From positions 76,587,600 to 76,651,599 of the forward strand of contig CATQJL010000223.1 of assembly GCA_958299035.1 (NCBI GenBank): a stretch of 64,000 nucleotides of DNA, read 5' to 3'. Positions 1-11,842 of the stretch are shown here, one piece after another. Both the position numbers and the translations under genes were made by a program. The stretch comes from Cylicocyclus nassatus (Eukaryota; Nematoda; Chromadorea; Rhabditida; Strongylidae). Position 1 is the stretch's first letter. Every line of letters starts with the position of its first letter. Below the pieces are notes generated by a model, which saw only the letters and a list, made by a program, of their open reading frames with translations, was not told where the DNA came from and did not search any database.

Positions 1-68
1 ACTTTTTTTTGCTGCTTCTCGATTTTTATTTTTATCGTAATTTTTAGGATGATATCAACCCAACCTTA

Positions 69-543
69 CAAGGGAAGCTTGTTTAGTCGAAATGGCCTTT
101 CCATGTGAGATGTATACCATATTAAAGCGCATAAAACGCTGATTCCAAAACTGTCTTCCTTATCTGCAGAACATTTATGGACGAGAACTTATGAGCGTTT
201 CTTGGAGCCAAAAATTCATGTGCATTTTGAATAAAATGAGTTGTTAGAATCTTACTAGCCTTCAAATAACGTAACCAAGTGTGGTATAATTTTTATTTCA
301 GAGTAATTTTTAAGTGAAGTGTTTTGGTGACTATCATTGCTCCGTTGAATAGCTAGAAAAAGTATTACGGTTACTTTTGTCACACTTGCACATTCAATTT
401 TTGACTCCAAAAAACGCTCATAACTTCTCGTCCATAAATGTTCTGCAGATACGGAAGGCAGATTTGGAATCAGCATTTTATGCTCTACAATATGGTGTAC
501 ATTTCATAAAAAAAGGCCACTTCGACTAAACAAGCATTCCTTG
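69..543. mobile_element. Foldback MITE, 3-bp TSD family (copy 1)
   Basis: The ends are inverted: the left begins CAAGGGAAG and the right ends with a degenerate CATTCCTTG. The flanking trinucleotide TTA occurs at 66-68 and again at 544-546, which is a target-site duplication. The arms pair over well over 100 bp (for example the TTTAGTCGAAATGGCC stretch on the left with GGCCACTTCGACTAAA on the right) around a non-paired centre. There is no coding capacity. Copies of the same family lie at 24096, 30572, 37700 and 62411, with remnants near 33.3, 33.9, 51.0 and 60.2 kb. The 3-bp TNA duplication resembles PIF/Harbinger-type insertion (TWA), but the class is inferred. Confidence 0.85.
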
Positions 544-721
544 TTAGATGAACAAAACGTTATTTTATTCTCGTGCTTCTATTAGGGTGATCGGAAAGTA
601 ATAGGACATCTAAAGAACAAGTGTAGTTTTCCCAAACAGAAAAATCAATTGGATGTCCAAGTTTTGGGAGATGTTAGTACATATCAAAGTCTTCTGATCG
701 AGGTATATAAAGTGCGGTTTA

Positions 722-2089
722 TAATTATACGAACACCCCAAATTTTAGAAATTTCTGGACTTTTTTGACAGAAACTCAAAAAGCCGTTGGTACCACGCGA
801 TAGAACACAGCCGAAAACGGTATATGATCCATAAGAATGAAAATGGATGTCAATTTCGGGAGTGTTTTTGCGCCTAGTGCGATTTTTTAGCGGTTCATAA
901 TTATACGAACACCTCAAACAAAGGTCCATTTTTTATTCAAGATTGCAGTCATTTGAGTCCAAATTTTTTGTAAAGCTACAGTAACAAAGTCTGACGTGTC
1001 CGCTACACATTGAACCCAGTGCAGTTCAAAAAGAGGACCGTTACTTTTTTCAGAAGGCTCTAAATGCTTCTGGAGTGATTGCGCTCCAAAAACATCCGTT
1101 CTTCTGCGGTTTATGCGCTCTAATTAGCTTCTACCAAAGCTATGAGATAAAATAAGCTCTTTCGATGGGTATCTTGTCTGACGCTTAGAAATTCTTTACG
1201 TTTTCGTGCCGTTTTTCAACCAAGTTCAAACCTTACCACAGAGTTAGCACGATTTCGAGCCTCAAAACTCAGCTTCTCTCTCGCGCAAACATTTGATATG
1301 AAGCAGCTGCATTGTTTACATGATGACGTTTCTGTGGCAAAGTTTTTGGGTTTTTTGTGTAACTGATCTTGAGGCTGTGGAGCTACAAACCAAATAAAGG
1401 TGTGATTGCAATAGTGAAAGCAGTGTTTTTGATGAAATGACGTCTGCGTGGCCAGAACAAATGCCCAACATTGCTGATTTTTTTTGGCCAACTACCAGTC
1501 TTGTGAACTTCTCCATATTATGTGCTTACTTCATTGTACGGCTTCAAAAGCTGAGTTTTGAGGCTCGAAATCGTGCTAACTCTGTGGTGAACTTGGTTGA
1601 AAAACGGCATGAAAACGTAAAGAATTTGTAAGCGTCAAACAAGATACCCATCGAAAGAGCTTATTTTATCTCATAGCTTTAGTAGAAGCTAATTAGAGCG
1701 CATAGACCGCAGAAGAACGGATGTTTTTGGAGCGCAATCACTCCAGAAGCATTTAAAGCCTTCTGAAAAAAGTAACGTTCTCTTTTTGAACTGCACTGGA
1801 TTCAGTGTGTAGCGGACACGTCAGACTTTGTTACTGTAGCTTTACAAAAAATTTGGACTCAAATGACTGCAATCTTGAATAAAAAATGGACCTTTGTCTG
1901 AGGTCGTATAATTATGAACCGCTAAAAAATCGCACTAGGCGCAAAAACACTCCCGAAATTGACATCCATTTTCATTCTTATGGATCACATACCGTTTTCG
2001 GCTGTGTTTTATCGCGTGGTACCAACGGCTTTTTGAGTTTCTGTCAAAAAGTCCAGAAATTTCTAAAAATTGGGGTGTTCGTATAATTA
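722..2089. mobile_element. Long foldback element with about 545-bp arms
   Basis: The left arm (722 to about 1274) is repeated in reverse complement at about 1547-2089, with few mismatches. The outermost bases are TAATTATACGAACACC and their complement. The arms share long landmarks, such as the segment with GGTACCACG and the one with TGACGTGTCCGCTACAC. A loop of about 270 bp separates them. Short frames here mirror each other and are not genes. The motif GCGGTT(T/C)ATAATTATACG also recurs inside the arm near 893. Confidence 0.85.
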
Positions 2090-2314
2090 CAATACCACTC
2101 TCATAACGTGCAAAATTTCCGTGAATGTCGCGAAATTCCGAAATTTCCGCGAACTTTCCGGAATTTCGCGAAATTTCGGGAATGTCGCGAAGTTTCGCGA
2201 AATTCCGGAAATTTCGCGGAATTTTCGGAACTTCGCGACATTTTCGGAATTTCGCGACATTTTCGGAATTTCGCGACATTTACGGGAATTTTGCACATTC
2301 TGTGAGCGGTATTG
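2090..2314. mobile_element. CAATACC MITE with 19-bp TCGCGA repeats (copy 1, 225 bp)
   Basis: It begins CAATACCACTCTCATAACG and ends GTGAGCGGTATTG, flanked by TA on each side. The interior is almost entirely made of GAATTTCGCGA-type blocks in both orientations, then a tandem run of the 19-bp unit TTTTCGGAATTTCGCGACA. It is inserted in the TA at the right end of the 722-2089 foldback. Frames up to 116 codons cross it on both strands, produced by the repeat (NSAKFREFR-like strings), and should not be read as proteins. Confidence 0.85.
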
Positions 2315-2316
2315 TA

Positions 2317-3578
2317 TTCGACGTGCTAACAACATTTCTTACATTGTTTTGCTGCTAGTGACACATTGTAGGATAGATTATCTGCCAACACGACTTTCGA
2401 ATTTGAAAGACTATTCATGAGAAGGCGATTTTGTAACATCATAATCTGACGAACAATTCAAATAAAGATCTATGCTAAGCATGGTCCGATAGAGGTGTTC
2501 GCATAGTTTTGAACTCACAAAAATTTGCGGACAATTTCCGCAACAGGTAGGCGAAAAGTGCAGGCGAAGTTGCGATTTTGGTGAGTTGAGCCACTTCTAT
2601 CCCACTTCAGCTTTACTTTAAGACTCTCTAGTGCAAAATAAATAGGATTTTCGTAAAGATCGGGACCAAAAACCACTAAGAGCGAAGTTTCCGGTCAATC
2701 CGAGAACCTCAATATTTTGAACCAAATCTTGCGCCGAGGCCAAGAGTGAGGAGCGAGAAAAAATCAAGTGCTACTAGTTCCTTAGAAAATCAAACCATAG
2801 ATGTTATCCGACCCATTGATTACAAAAAACACATCTGATTAGCGAGATAGCTTCTTTCTGTAGGACTACGGTGGATAGATTTTGAAGAAATGTGGATTTT
2901 TTCGAAATTTGCTAGCTCCGCCCACTTTTGGCCCCGCCCACACCCAAGTCTCCACCCACTTCTCCCCCACCTTCCCATTCCAACCCATCCATGCCTGGGC
3001 CACTAACCCGCCACTAACCACCAATGAACCACTTCTGACCGATTTATATATAGAGATCAAAGATCAAATTAAGAAAAACTATCTCCAGATACTATAGGGC
3101 AGCGCCCCTTCACATTCATGCTGCTGTCCAACTTTCTTCATCAGCTGATAGCGCATCAAAAGTTGTATCGAAATATTGCTATGCCAGCGCCTTGATTATT
3201 CTCTTGGAATTATCATTTCATTTTGATCTATCATAAAGTTTTCCGAAAAATTTACCCGTTCTTAGATCAGCCTCTTGTGTATTTAACATCCATCTCTTCT
3301 GTAAATTTTTTGGTATAGCCCCTTCGAATATAAACACAAATACGGGTATCCGGACACTTCGTTCCCATTTCCCACAAAGATATGCTTAATAATGTACATT
3401 GGCTTTCTTATAAACCCTCGCTTATAAAAGAGTTCAAATCCCGCTTTTATCATAGAAAGAAAGAGCTCACAAAGTTGCATATAAATGACTTCATAGCATT
3501 TGCCCATCAGCGCTAGTCGCGGTGATATGCGGTCACTCTCGCACCGTAATTAGCAAATCTCGCACCTCGGCTGTCAAT
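2317..3578. other. Intervening DNA with no recognised gene
   Basis: This segment separates the two TCGCGA-repeat MITEs inside the composite element. It holds a short C-rich stretch (about 2920-3030, with repeated CCCGCCCAC and CCACTAACC words) but no convincing coding region or clear terminal repeats. It may be part of a further insertion whose ends I could not define. Confidence 0.4.
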
Positions 3579-3580
3579 TA

Positions 3581-3824
3581 CAATACCACTCTCATAACGT
3601 GCAAAATTTCCGTGAATGTCGCGAAATTCCGAAATTTCCGCGAACTTTCCGGAATTTCGCGAAATTCCGGGAATGTCGCGAAGTTTCGCGAAATTCCGGA
3701 AATTTCGCGGAATTTTCGGAATTTCGCGACATTTTCGGAATTTCGCGACATTTTCGGAATTTCGCGATATTTTCGGAATTTCGCGACATTTACGGAAATT
3801 TTGCACATTCTGTGAGCGGTATTG
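3581..3824. mobile_element. CAATACC MITE with 19-bp TCGCGA repeats (copy 2, 244 bp)
   Basis: It has the same ends and TA flanks as the copy at 2090-2314. It is 19 bp longer, exactly one extra TTTTCGGAATTTCGCGACA unit, so the internal array varies in unit number between copies. Remaining differences are scattered substitutions. Frames crossing it are repeat artefacts. Confidence 0.85.
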
Positions 3825-4558
3825 TATGAACCGCACTTTAGTATATATATATAGGCGCTGTCGCATGGCGTCGTGTTTATAAGTGCCGAAAATCTAAGCT
3901 TGTCACTACAAGTAATTTCGAACTTGAAGCAGCAACGCCGCGGTAAAACAGTAAGGTTGCCAAGGATATATGTGATGCAATGGTTAGGAAACTGTCACCA
4001 AATCCATTATAGCCTGATGGTTCCAACGCTGGCCACAGAAGACATGGCACTAAGATTAGGTGACATATTATAATGAAGAATTTCTGCAAGTTCAAGCGAT
4101 CATCAGAAAGAGCTTGGAAAGCAATTTGGATTGGTATGTCATACGCCTAGGGACTTTAAGGTACTGCAGCATAAATTCGGATGGCGTCCAAAATGCTTGA
4201 AATGCCGAGAGGGTTGGAGGAGATGAGCTGCAAGTTGCTGTCAGGATAACATGCAAAGACACTTTATACAGATGTATCTTTACCGCTGGTTGTTCACTGT
4301 TCAGAAAAAAATCATCGTTTAAAAAGAATCGATAATTTTTTTTTTAATTCGATGAAGTGTCCCATTACTTTCCGATCACCCTAATAGAAAGAACAGAAAG
4401 GGCTGCTTGAGAATCACGAATGAATGTTTGCCGTTTATACCGTTATGCGACCTACAAAACAGAATGAGTTATGGTGGTTGCACAGCCCATCAGTGATCCG
4501 TCGGTGAAACGAAGCAGTATGGTTCGTCTTTTATTTCTTGTGGTTATTGTCATTGAAA

Positions 4559-5002
4559 TCAGTGTGGGCTCGTAACTTGCTCGAGGTCGATAAGGCATTT
4601 GGTGGAGTAGAGCAAATCTCGCACCATTCTAAGCCTCTGAGGATGATGGTAAGTTGTTTTCAGACGTAAGGCTGCAACAAAGAGCTTCACCAAACCTCGT
4701 AGGGCAAAAGAAAACAGTATAAACACACTTACAAAAATCTTTTCATTCCTTCGTAGGTTTTGACAAATTAGAATTTTATTCTTAGTAAAGGTCAAAGATA
4801 TGAAAGTATCAACCCTATCTGTGCTTGAATGCAGCGTACGAGTATATCCTTTGAGTTTGATGTTCTTGTCATTTCGAGCCCTTTCATGGCTTGGGTTGAA
4901 ATTGGAAAGAAGGCGAATGCATGGGAAAGATAGAAACTTCTTTTTGACAAGGGCGGAAATATCATCTCTATCCGATCTAAGGCGGGATCCGGATCCGAGC
5001 AT
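4559..5002 (-). CDS. Unrecognised 147-codon open frame, weak gene candidate
   Basis: This is one of the longest non-repetitive open frames in the window. It runs from an ATG at 5002 to a TGA at 4559. I recognise no domain. A second ATG three bases upstream opens another frame of 71 codons. Inside the 147-codon frame there is a strong donor-like GTAAGTGTG and, 61 bases on, an acceptor-like CTTTGTTGCAG; splicing there would end the protein three codons later. One frame of this length could arise by chance in a window of this size. It lies between the composite element and a 271-bp MITE, with no repeat of its own that I detected. Confidence 0.2.
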   Translation of the reverse strand: MLGSGSRLRSDRDDISALVKKKFLSFPCIRLLSNFNPSHERARNDKNIKLKGYTRTLHSSTDRVDTFISLTFTKNKILICQNLRRNEKIFVSVFILFSFALRGLVKLFVAALRLKTTYHHPQRLRMVRDLLYSTKCLIDLEQVTSPH

Positions 5003-5076
5003 TCCATATATTTGTCACTTTGAGCCTCTTTGAAAGTGCTCCCTCGCTAATTGGGATGCGTCAAAACACATGTATA

Positions 5077-5347
5077 GGGGCCAGCAGGATCGCGAGAGTC
5101 TGACGTGCGTACGATCATTGCGCTGCGCACATCCGATGTCACTAATGCAGGTGCCAGACTTATCCGCTTCAACCGGTTCGTTCGGTTCTTAGGCCAAATC
5201 ACTACACTGTCCAACAGCAACGGTGGTGAACCGAATGAACCTGTTCAACAGCATAAGTCTGGCACCTACCTGAGTCGTCGGACGCACATCTGACGTGCGC
5301 GGCGCAATGGCCGTACGCACGTCCGACTCTCGCGATCCTGCAGGCTC
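5077..5347. mobile_element. 271-bp GC-rich MITE
   Basis: The ends are inverted: GGGGCCAGCAGGATCGCGAG at the left and CTCGCGATCCTGCAGGCTC at the right. Pairing extends inward through GACGTGCGTACG and the GTGCCAGACTTA / TAAGTCTGGCAC blocks. Flanks are TATA-like. Base composition is clearly richer in CG than the surroundings. There is no coding capacity. Confidence 0.75.
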
Positions 5348-5445
5348 ATATACATGGCTCCAGTTATCTGCGCAGGTGTATGAAAGGAAACTGTGTTAAG
5401 CTAGTTGCACCCATACAGTATTCTAGAGCATCGGAATCGCGTTCT

Positions 5446-5797
5446 TAAAGCAGAGGTGAACTGCTCTAATTGAGGGAGGACATATTTTACTGTGCCAACA
5501 TTTGCGCAAGTCGAATTCTTCCACATCTGCTTTAGACACCATCAAAAGCGCTGATTGTTTGATGTTATTTTTTATCAGTCACCTTTTTTTAAGTTTTAAA
5601 CGACCGTGTTCAGTTAGACAGTTAAGCAGAGGTGAACTGTTATAAATGGAGGGAGGACATAATTTACTGTGTCAGCATTTGCGCAAGTCGATTTCTTCCG
5701 CATCTGCTTTTGACGCCATCAAAAGCGCAGCTTGTTGGATGTTATTCTTTATCAGTCACCTTTTGAAGTTTTAAGCGACCGTGTTCAGTTAGACAGT
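5446..5797. repeat. Tandem duplication of an approximately 175-bp unit
   Basis: Two adjacent copies (about 5446-5621 and 5622-5797) both run from AAGCAGAGGTGAACTG to GTTCAGTTAGACAG. They differ by scattered substitutions and a homopolymer length change. No gene is visible. The unit's origin is unknown. Confidence 0.85.
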
Positions 5798-5823
5798 CTT
5801 ATCAATGGTTTAGTAATTTATTA

Positions 5824-6691
5824 GGGTGATCCAAAAATAATGGGGCACCTTAATTTTTTAAACATTCTTCAAGATCTCTTTCTGACTAGCTATGAACAAC
5901 CAGCAATAAACGCTTTTGTATAAAGTGACCTTCGCAGGTTATCTTGACAGCACCTTGCAGCACCTCACCAACATTCCTTCGAGCGGCGCTTCAAAAAAGT
6001 CAGACAGACTTTCTTGAACGCCATCCGAATTTGCGCTGCTGCATTTGAAAATCCCTCACATATGGCATACCACTCGAAAGAGCTTTCCAAGCTCTTTTTA
6101 ATGAACATTGAATATTCAGAAATTGCCCAATATTTCATAAAAAAAGGCACTTTATTCGAAAAAGTGCAATGTTTGGCGCAGATTTTCAGACTAAAGTTCA
6201 TGTTGTGGCCCATAATTTTTTTTTGAAAATAAGAAAAGTCGAAGTAATTTGCATATGTATAGATAGAGCGTAAAAAGCACTATCAGAAAGCAACTGTTAA
6301 GGTTGAACTTATTTGATTACCTTGATGAAAGGATAAGTAAGTAATATGTCTCCTGATACCCAATGCTATATCTTCTGTTCTAAAGCCTTGCGACCACCGA
6401 GCTGTCGTGGATTTGATGACAGTCCCCTCACCCATTGCTGCGCGATATCTTTGGTAGGCTCACTTGTTCTACTGCGACACTGCTGCTCAAAGTTCAAAAT
6501 TACTTGAAGTGATTGAGCTTTGATTTTATGCGCTTATAAAAATAACGCCACGCGATTGTGCCCAACTATAGACCTCGATCAGAAGGCTTTGTTATGCACT
6601 AACATCTGCCAAAACTTGGACTTCCAATTAGCCTTTCTATATGAGAAAACTGCATTTATTCTCTAGGTGCCCCATTACTTTTGGATCACCC
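5824..6691. mobile_element. 868-bp TA-flanked MITE (GGGTGATCC family)
   Basis: GGGTGATCCAAAAATAATGG at the left end pairs with CCATTACTTTTGGATCACCC at the right, and TA flanks both ends. It is the least interrupted member of the family that includes 585-4381 and the insertion at about 14297-15162. Short frames inside (for example 5965-6213) show no conserved product. It is probably a non-autonomous derivative of a Tc1/mariner-type element. Confidence 0.85.
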
Positions 6692-6693
6692 TA

Positions 6694-7120
6694 AACATAA
6701 GCGAAACCGCGAGCTCGCCCAAATCCTTAGCATGCTCTTTCTTTATTTACCCCTTCAAATCAATAAGAGCGTACAAAACATGATCGGCGTAATTTCACAG
6801 GACGTTTTGAATGCTAAATTTTTTGTTGAGGTGAGAAATTTCAGTTCGTTTCTTTAGGATAAACGTCAAAAACTCTTCGCAATCTGAGCAAAACGTTTTT
6901 CTTACGATACAACTTTAGTTTTTTCTAAAATATTATATTTTCTTGAAAATATCGTAGCAATCCTACCTAATTACTACTTTGTGAAGCCCTTCGAACTTAA
7001 AGTACAAACCGGCTCCTCTAACACAAGTGATACTTGCCAGTTACAGCCAAACATTTTTTCGCAGGATTAGGGAAGAAAATCACAAGAAAAGTTGTGAGGT
7101 TGTAGGCCGAAGTACTTAAT
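6694..7120. other. No feature seen
   Basis: AT-rich DNA between a MITE and a dispersed repeat. I see no gene-like frame, terminal repeats or tandem structure. Confidence 0.4.
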
Positions 7121-7800
7121 ACTAGCTGGCTTACATGGCTCCGCCCGGACCTGTCAAAACACGATAGTAAAGCTTCCATCCCTATCCCTCTACACCTTTG
7201 CCTGTGCTCATTTCTACATGTCAATTCCTTAATCCCGCTAGTAATCATCATGCTCACTTACTCCCCTGTGGCAACTTCCAGCCTTGTAGCCCAAACTTTG
7301 CAAAAAAATCGATAAAATCGATGAAAGTTACAGTTATTTTCGAAAACTGATACCTATTCGTAATCAGCATGCTCGACTACCCCCTGTGCCAACTCCCAGC
7401 CCCGTAACAACTTTGCAAAAAATCGATAAAATCGATAAAAGTGGCGAATAATTCCAGAAACTAGTATTGTATTCCAGAAACTAATATTGCATTCGTAATC
7501 AGCATGCACGATTACCCCCCCTTTGCAGACTCCCAGCCCCGCAGGTGCGAACTTTCAAAATAATCGATAAAATCGATAAAATTTGAAGACGTTTTCAAAA
7601 ACTACTATTGTATTCGTAATTCGCATGCACGATCACCCCCCCCCCTCCTGTGCAAACTTCCAGCCCCGTATGTGAACTCTGCAAAAAATTGATAAAAATC
7701 GATAAGATCGGTATCGATCGATATCTATCGATAAAGTAGCCTATGACACCCGCCCCGCCCCAAAGTGTATGTGTGCCAATTTTGGTCCGGTTTTCTCACA
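7121..7800 (+). mobile_element. Dispersed element with about four 120-bp ATCGATAAAA units
   Basis: It begins ACTAGCTGGCTTAC, followed by a GGCTCCGCCCGG block. About four tandem units follow, starting near 7244, 7361, 7495 and 7615. Each contains GTAATCAGCATGC-like, CCCAGCCCCGTAG-like and AAATCGATAAAATCGATAAA-like segments. The unit block ends with clustered ATCGAT words and GTGTATGTGTGCC. The usual tail (ACATACAGACAGACAG, then TTTATATATAAGAT) seen at 30231 and 52070 is missing, so this copy is 3'-truncated. The class is uncertain. Confidence 0.7.
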
Positions 7801-9263
7801 TAGAATTGAAAAATAAGAGGAAACGCAGACGTTGAGAAACGGCGCGAACCGTTGCGAGGCAGACTTCTGCCATTCCACCCTTAGTCTATTGTTTGAAATA
7901 AACTCTACATTGCCAGACCCACGACAAAGGTGGAACAGGAGCAATGCAAGAGTGCATCAAAACGACTTCGACTTCCTCCATCTTCAAAATCACATAGTAA
8001 GATTTTGGGCATAATCAAAAAACTAAAGAATCAAATCAAAGAACTAAGAGATTTCAATACAACATATTCCTAAATTTCCAGCGTGAACTTCTTTGCTTGA
8101 CTTGCTGCATGAGGTTTTGATATCTGCTTATAAACGCCAGACATATATTTGTTTGTTTATCAAGTAATCGAAAGTTAAAATATCTTGACGTTTTAGCGAC
8201 GGCTCGGAGACTTGGAGGGGGGGGGGGCCAAACACCCATTTGAATAATTAGACAAGGCGTTGGTCACCCTTCGGAAAAATTTTCGGGGATGCTTTGAAAT
8301 TTTTTCGGGAGCGAACCCAGGAAGCTCAGAGGAAGGGGCGCGAAGGTTGCCAGGATTGCAATGCTTTTAGGCATTCTACTATGATTTATGCTCAAAAGGT
8401 CTGACCGAAAGTGATTATTAAGGGAAATTCTTATTAATGTAAACCTCCTTGCATCGACGTGATTTACTAAAAATGAGTTTTATCTTTATGAAAAGTTAAA
8501 GACATGAAACTTTGCTAAAATGCAAAAAAAGACTGGTTATAAAGACATCAAGACACAGGACATATGACCTACGTGTTCGTGTTGTCCGGATTGGCTAGAC
8601 GCGTACGAATCACTGTTAAATGGTAATGAATTGTACTGACACGATGAATATATAGGGAATTTTGCAGCAAAGAGAGAGAAGAGCGTGGGTGGCTTTACTT
8701 TGCACTTCTGCAGCACTGCACTGTGCTCAAAATGTCCGATCGCTATTTTGACTAAAGTTTGAATGGTCAAGTGGTACTTTGATAGAACTCAAACAGTTTT
8801 GCTTGACCTAGTGTCAAATATTGCTGGCATTGCTCAGCACATGTGACCCACGGACAGACTGAATATCGTTTTGAGGTAAAAAGCAAAGGGGATATCGTTC
8901 TGCAAGATTATTGGATTATTCCTTAAAAAACCCAACAAAATTAGAGCTTTCAAGGTTCGGGTCGCGTTAAAAAATTTTTTTTGAGACCTGGCCAATCCCA
9001 AGCCCATCGACCCAAAAAATTGTCCAGAAAACCTTGCGTCTTGTAGACGTAAAATTAGGGTAACACGGTTTACCCCCCCCCCTCAACACCTACACTTTCA
9101 CCTCCCTCTTCCACATCTCTACCTCTTCTTCTGCCTTACCATGCCCATTCTATGCAATTTCGAGCACCATTACATGTGCTTCCGGTGCGAAGTGCGACAT
9201 GTGCGACAAATCGAATTGTGCCCTAAAAGAAAGGCTTGTTAATATAACGCCAATTTTGATGTA
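7801..9263. other. No gene recognised
   Basis: Mostly unassigned DNA with homopolymer G or C tracts near 8213-8228 and 9073-9082. A 22-bp word around 8372 (CTATGATTTATGCTCAAAAG) reappears inverted near 11320-11342, hinting at a larger repeat I cannot delimit. Short frames do not resemble proteins. Confidence 0.4.
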
Positions 9264-9438
9264 ACTTTTGATTCAATTGGCTCGGCAGCTGGCAGGCGGA
9301 GTTTCATGACCTAATTAAGGCTAGACAGTGATCAATGATCACGCGCGCGACAGAGACGCAGACTGCGTCGCAGGCGTCAGCGGCCTTAATTAGATCCAAA
9401 GAACCGCCTTCCAGCCGCCAAGCCAGTTGAATCAAAGG
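9264..9438. mobile_element. 175-bp palindromic MITE
   Basis: Ends are ACTTTTGATTCAATTGGC and its near complement GCCAGTTGAATCAAAGG, with TA on both sides. Pairing continues through the GGCAGGCGG / CCGCCTTCC and CTAATTAAGG / CCTTAATTAG blocks to a CG-rich centre. It is non-coding. Confidence 0.8.
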
Positions 9439-9481
9439 TAATATGCGCAATGAGGAGCGGGAATAGCGTATGAATTATAAC

Positions 9482-10836
9482 CAGGGTCAAGCAAGAGATG
9501 TGGCACACAATCGCTGGTTACGCCCCCCCTCTTATTGCTGTCTCAATAAGACCCGCTGTCTCAATAAGACCCCCTGAACTATATACCTAATATAGCATTA
9601 CTTAAAGGCCCTGTCAAACATAACGGGCAACATATCCATAATTAGCATGTCAATTAACCTTTGTCGACAATGTTTGAGCGAATTCTGAAGTTTCAAGATA
9701 CTGGATCGCCTAAGTGAAATCTCCATTTTCCAGCATGATTAACATTGTTTCAAAGGTGAAGTGGTTAGCTGTTTTTGCACTCAAGACAATGCACTACTCC
9801 TTCTTTGGCCACTTCAGAAATCTCGCTTCAAAAGACCTCCTAACTTTGCAACTAGAAGCCAACCAAAACCTTTTTTCCTAATTTCGCTTTTAATGACTGA
9901 GCTTTCACCAAATATTACTCAGGGCTGAGAAGACGAATGCTCAAATCATTCCTATGAAAACTACGAGATCTAGTTATCGACTCATATAAATAACGTTCGC
10001 TAAAAATGTTTTTTTTTGATATAGTCAATGGGATGGTGCCACACCCTATTAACTTATCTTCAAACAGATCAAATAGCTGCTGTATCATTTTTACTGTTTA
10101 ACCTTCTTCTTTACATAGCAGAAATTTCAATGAAAAAGTTTCTTCAAGAGCAAGATATAATCGTTTTTCCTTACCTATGCAAGTGGAAAATACTAAAATA
10201 CTGCGAAAATACTGAAAATACGGTAAAATGCTAAGTTTGTGCTACTAAGTGAATCGCAAGGGAAGGCGACAAGAATGTATATTTTCGATAGCCTAAGTCT
10301 CGTAATCTACATCAAAGTGATTTGAGCCTGATTAATCTTCTCTAGCCTGAGATATTGAAAACGAAAAATGGAACAAACATGATTTTGGCTTGCTCTTAAT
10401 CCCTTAATTTGGAGGTGATTTGAAGTAGGATTCCTGATGTGAGCAAAGAAATAGTAGTTCTTTGTAATAAGCGCAAAAAGAAATAGTTAACTTACCTTTG
10501 AAACAAAGTAACGTGTTTGAAAACGACCATCTCACTTAGGTGGTCCTGTGTTTGGAAACCTCAGAATTCGCTGAAACTTGGACCGTAGGGGTTATTTTAC
10601 TTGCTAATTACAAAACGATGTCTTATGCTTTGTAGATCTTTAATTATGCTTACTGTACGCATACGATAATGGGTCAAACGTCAATGTGCTAGTATTTTGC
10701 ATGACGAGCCTATTTGACATTGTTAACAAATATCATGTTATGCGAACAGCGGAAGTCTTGATAACGACCTCTCCCCTTCCTGATTCCTCAATACGATACC
10801 CCAGGTGTGGCATGCCACACCCCACGCTTGATCCTG
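9482..10836. mobile_element. hAT-type non-autonomous element (copy A)
   Basis: It starts CAGGGTCAAGC and ends GCTTGATCCTG. The octamer ATTATAAC flanks it perfectly at 9474-9481 and 10837-10844; an 8-bp duplication is the hallmark of hAT insertion. Subterminal C- and G-rich blocks are present. It shares interior sequence with the copy at 30898-32132 (the segment around CACTACTCCTTCTTTGGCC). No transposase frame is visible. Confidence 0.9.
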
Positions 10837-11842
10837 ATTATAACAACATGAAAACCAGAGGCATGGAGAACATTTTATGAGTAAGGTGGCCTTGAGTTTC
10901 TTCACAAGATTTTCCGATTTTTTTTAATAATCTTAATCTACGTTCTGAATTCTACAAATCCTTTTGAAACGCCTCAAATATCCTCCTCTCCCTTCAGTTA
11001 AGGTCTTCCAAAATTTGAAAGAGCGCGGCGTTTTTCTCTTTCTTCTCTTTTCCTTTCTTACTTTTGGTTTTTTCTATGAATCCCTCTAAGAAATTTCGTA
11101 CATGTTGTGCGGTCAATGAGGATTCGTTTCCAAAAAGTTATTTAGACTCACTTTATGCCGAGATCTGTTGCTGGTACTGCAGAAAAATTGCTTTGTTCTT
11201 TAAGCTGCCGTAAAATTTGTTGTTAATAAAATAAGTGCATTATATCGGAATGCATAGGCTCCTCGCTTTTTACTGTGGTGATTACCTTGAAAAAAACTAA
11301 GGAAATCACCGTGGCTACACCTTTTGAGCATAAATCATAGTATTCAAGCTTAGCCATCCTGATATCCACGCTATCAATTCTGCTGAGAACTTCCTGTGCA
11401 AAACTGTTAAGATCTCAATTTCATAGACTAGGCAGAGTGTTCCTTTATTTCGAAAACTGTTGTTACCTTTGACGGCAGAGTCTTCTAGCTTTACGAGCAC
11501 TGCAAGTGCAACTTGATGTGGCACTTCAGCGGAAAATCGCATTTATGTATTCAACTGTTTGCGAATTTCGCTACCACTTATCCTCAACATTTTCTCAAAA
11601 TATTTAGGATACTTCTCAAATTCAACCTGATTTGATAAGCCGTGAGAGGAGATATTTTTTTCTCAATTCGATAAGCAAACATGTGCAGAAGTTCGACAAA
11701 TATAACTTTCGTATGAAAGATTAGGATCTTAGCAATGTTTTTAGTTGCTAATTTCTGAATCAAAAATCAATGGGCTCACCCTTATCGCAAGATTTTGTGA
11801 TTGTCTAAGAATTGCTTTTGCGATTCTAAGAAATTTCTTTGA

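Larger units (their letters stand above)
585..4381. mobile_element. Composite TA-flanked MITE with nested insertions
   Basis: The terminal inverted repeat GGGTGATCGGAAAGTAAT begins at 585 and its complement ends at 4381; both sides are flanked by TA. The outer parts (585-721 and about 3830-4381) resemble, in inverted orientation, the uninterrupted 868-bp element at 5824-6691. This copy is therefore that element expanded by nested insertions: a long foldback at 722-2089 and two TCGCGA-repeat MITEs at 2090-2314 and 3581-3824. TA target duplication fits Tc1/mariner-type mobility. No transposase frame is present. Confidence 0.8.

Noticed and set aside
1935..2420. Overlapping 65-116-codon frames rich in Asn-Phe-Arg
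   Set aside because: They are produced by the TCGCGA tandem and inverted repeats of a MITE; the same strings appear on both strands and at 3513-3882.
2087..3882. Possible CRISPR-like array because of regular short repeats
   Set aside because: Units are contiguous 19-bp tandem repeats without unique spacers, inside a TA-flanked MITE in eukaryotic DNA.
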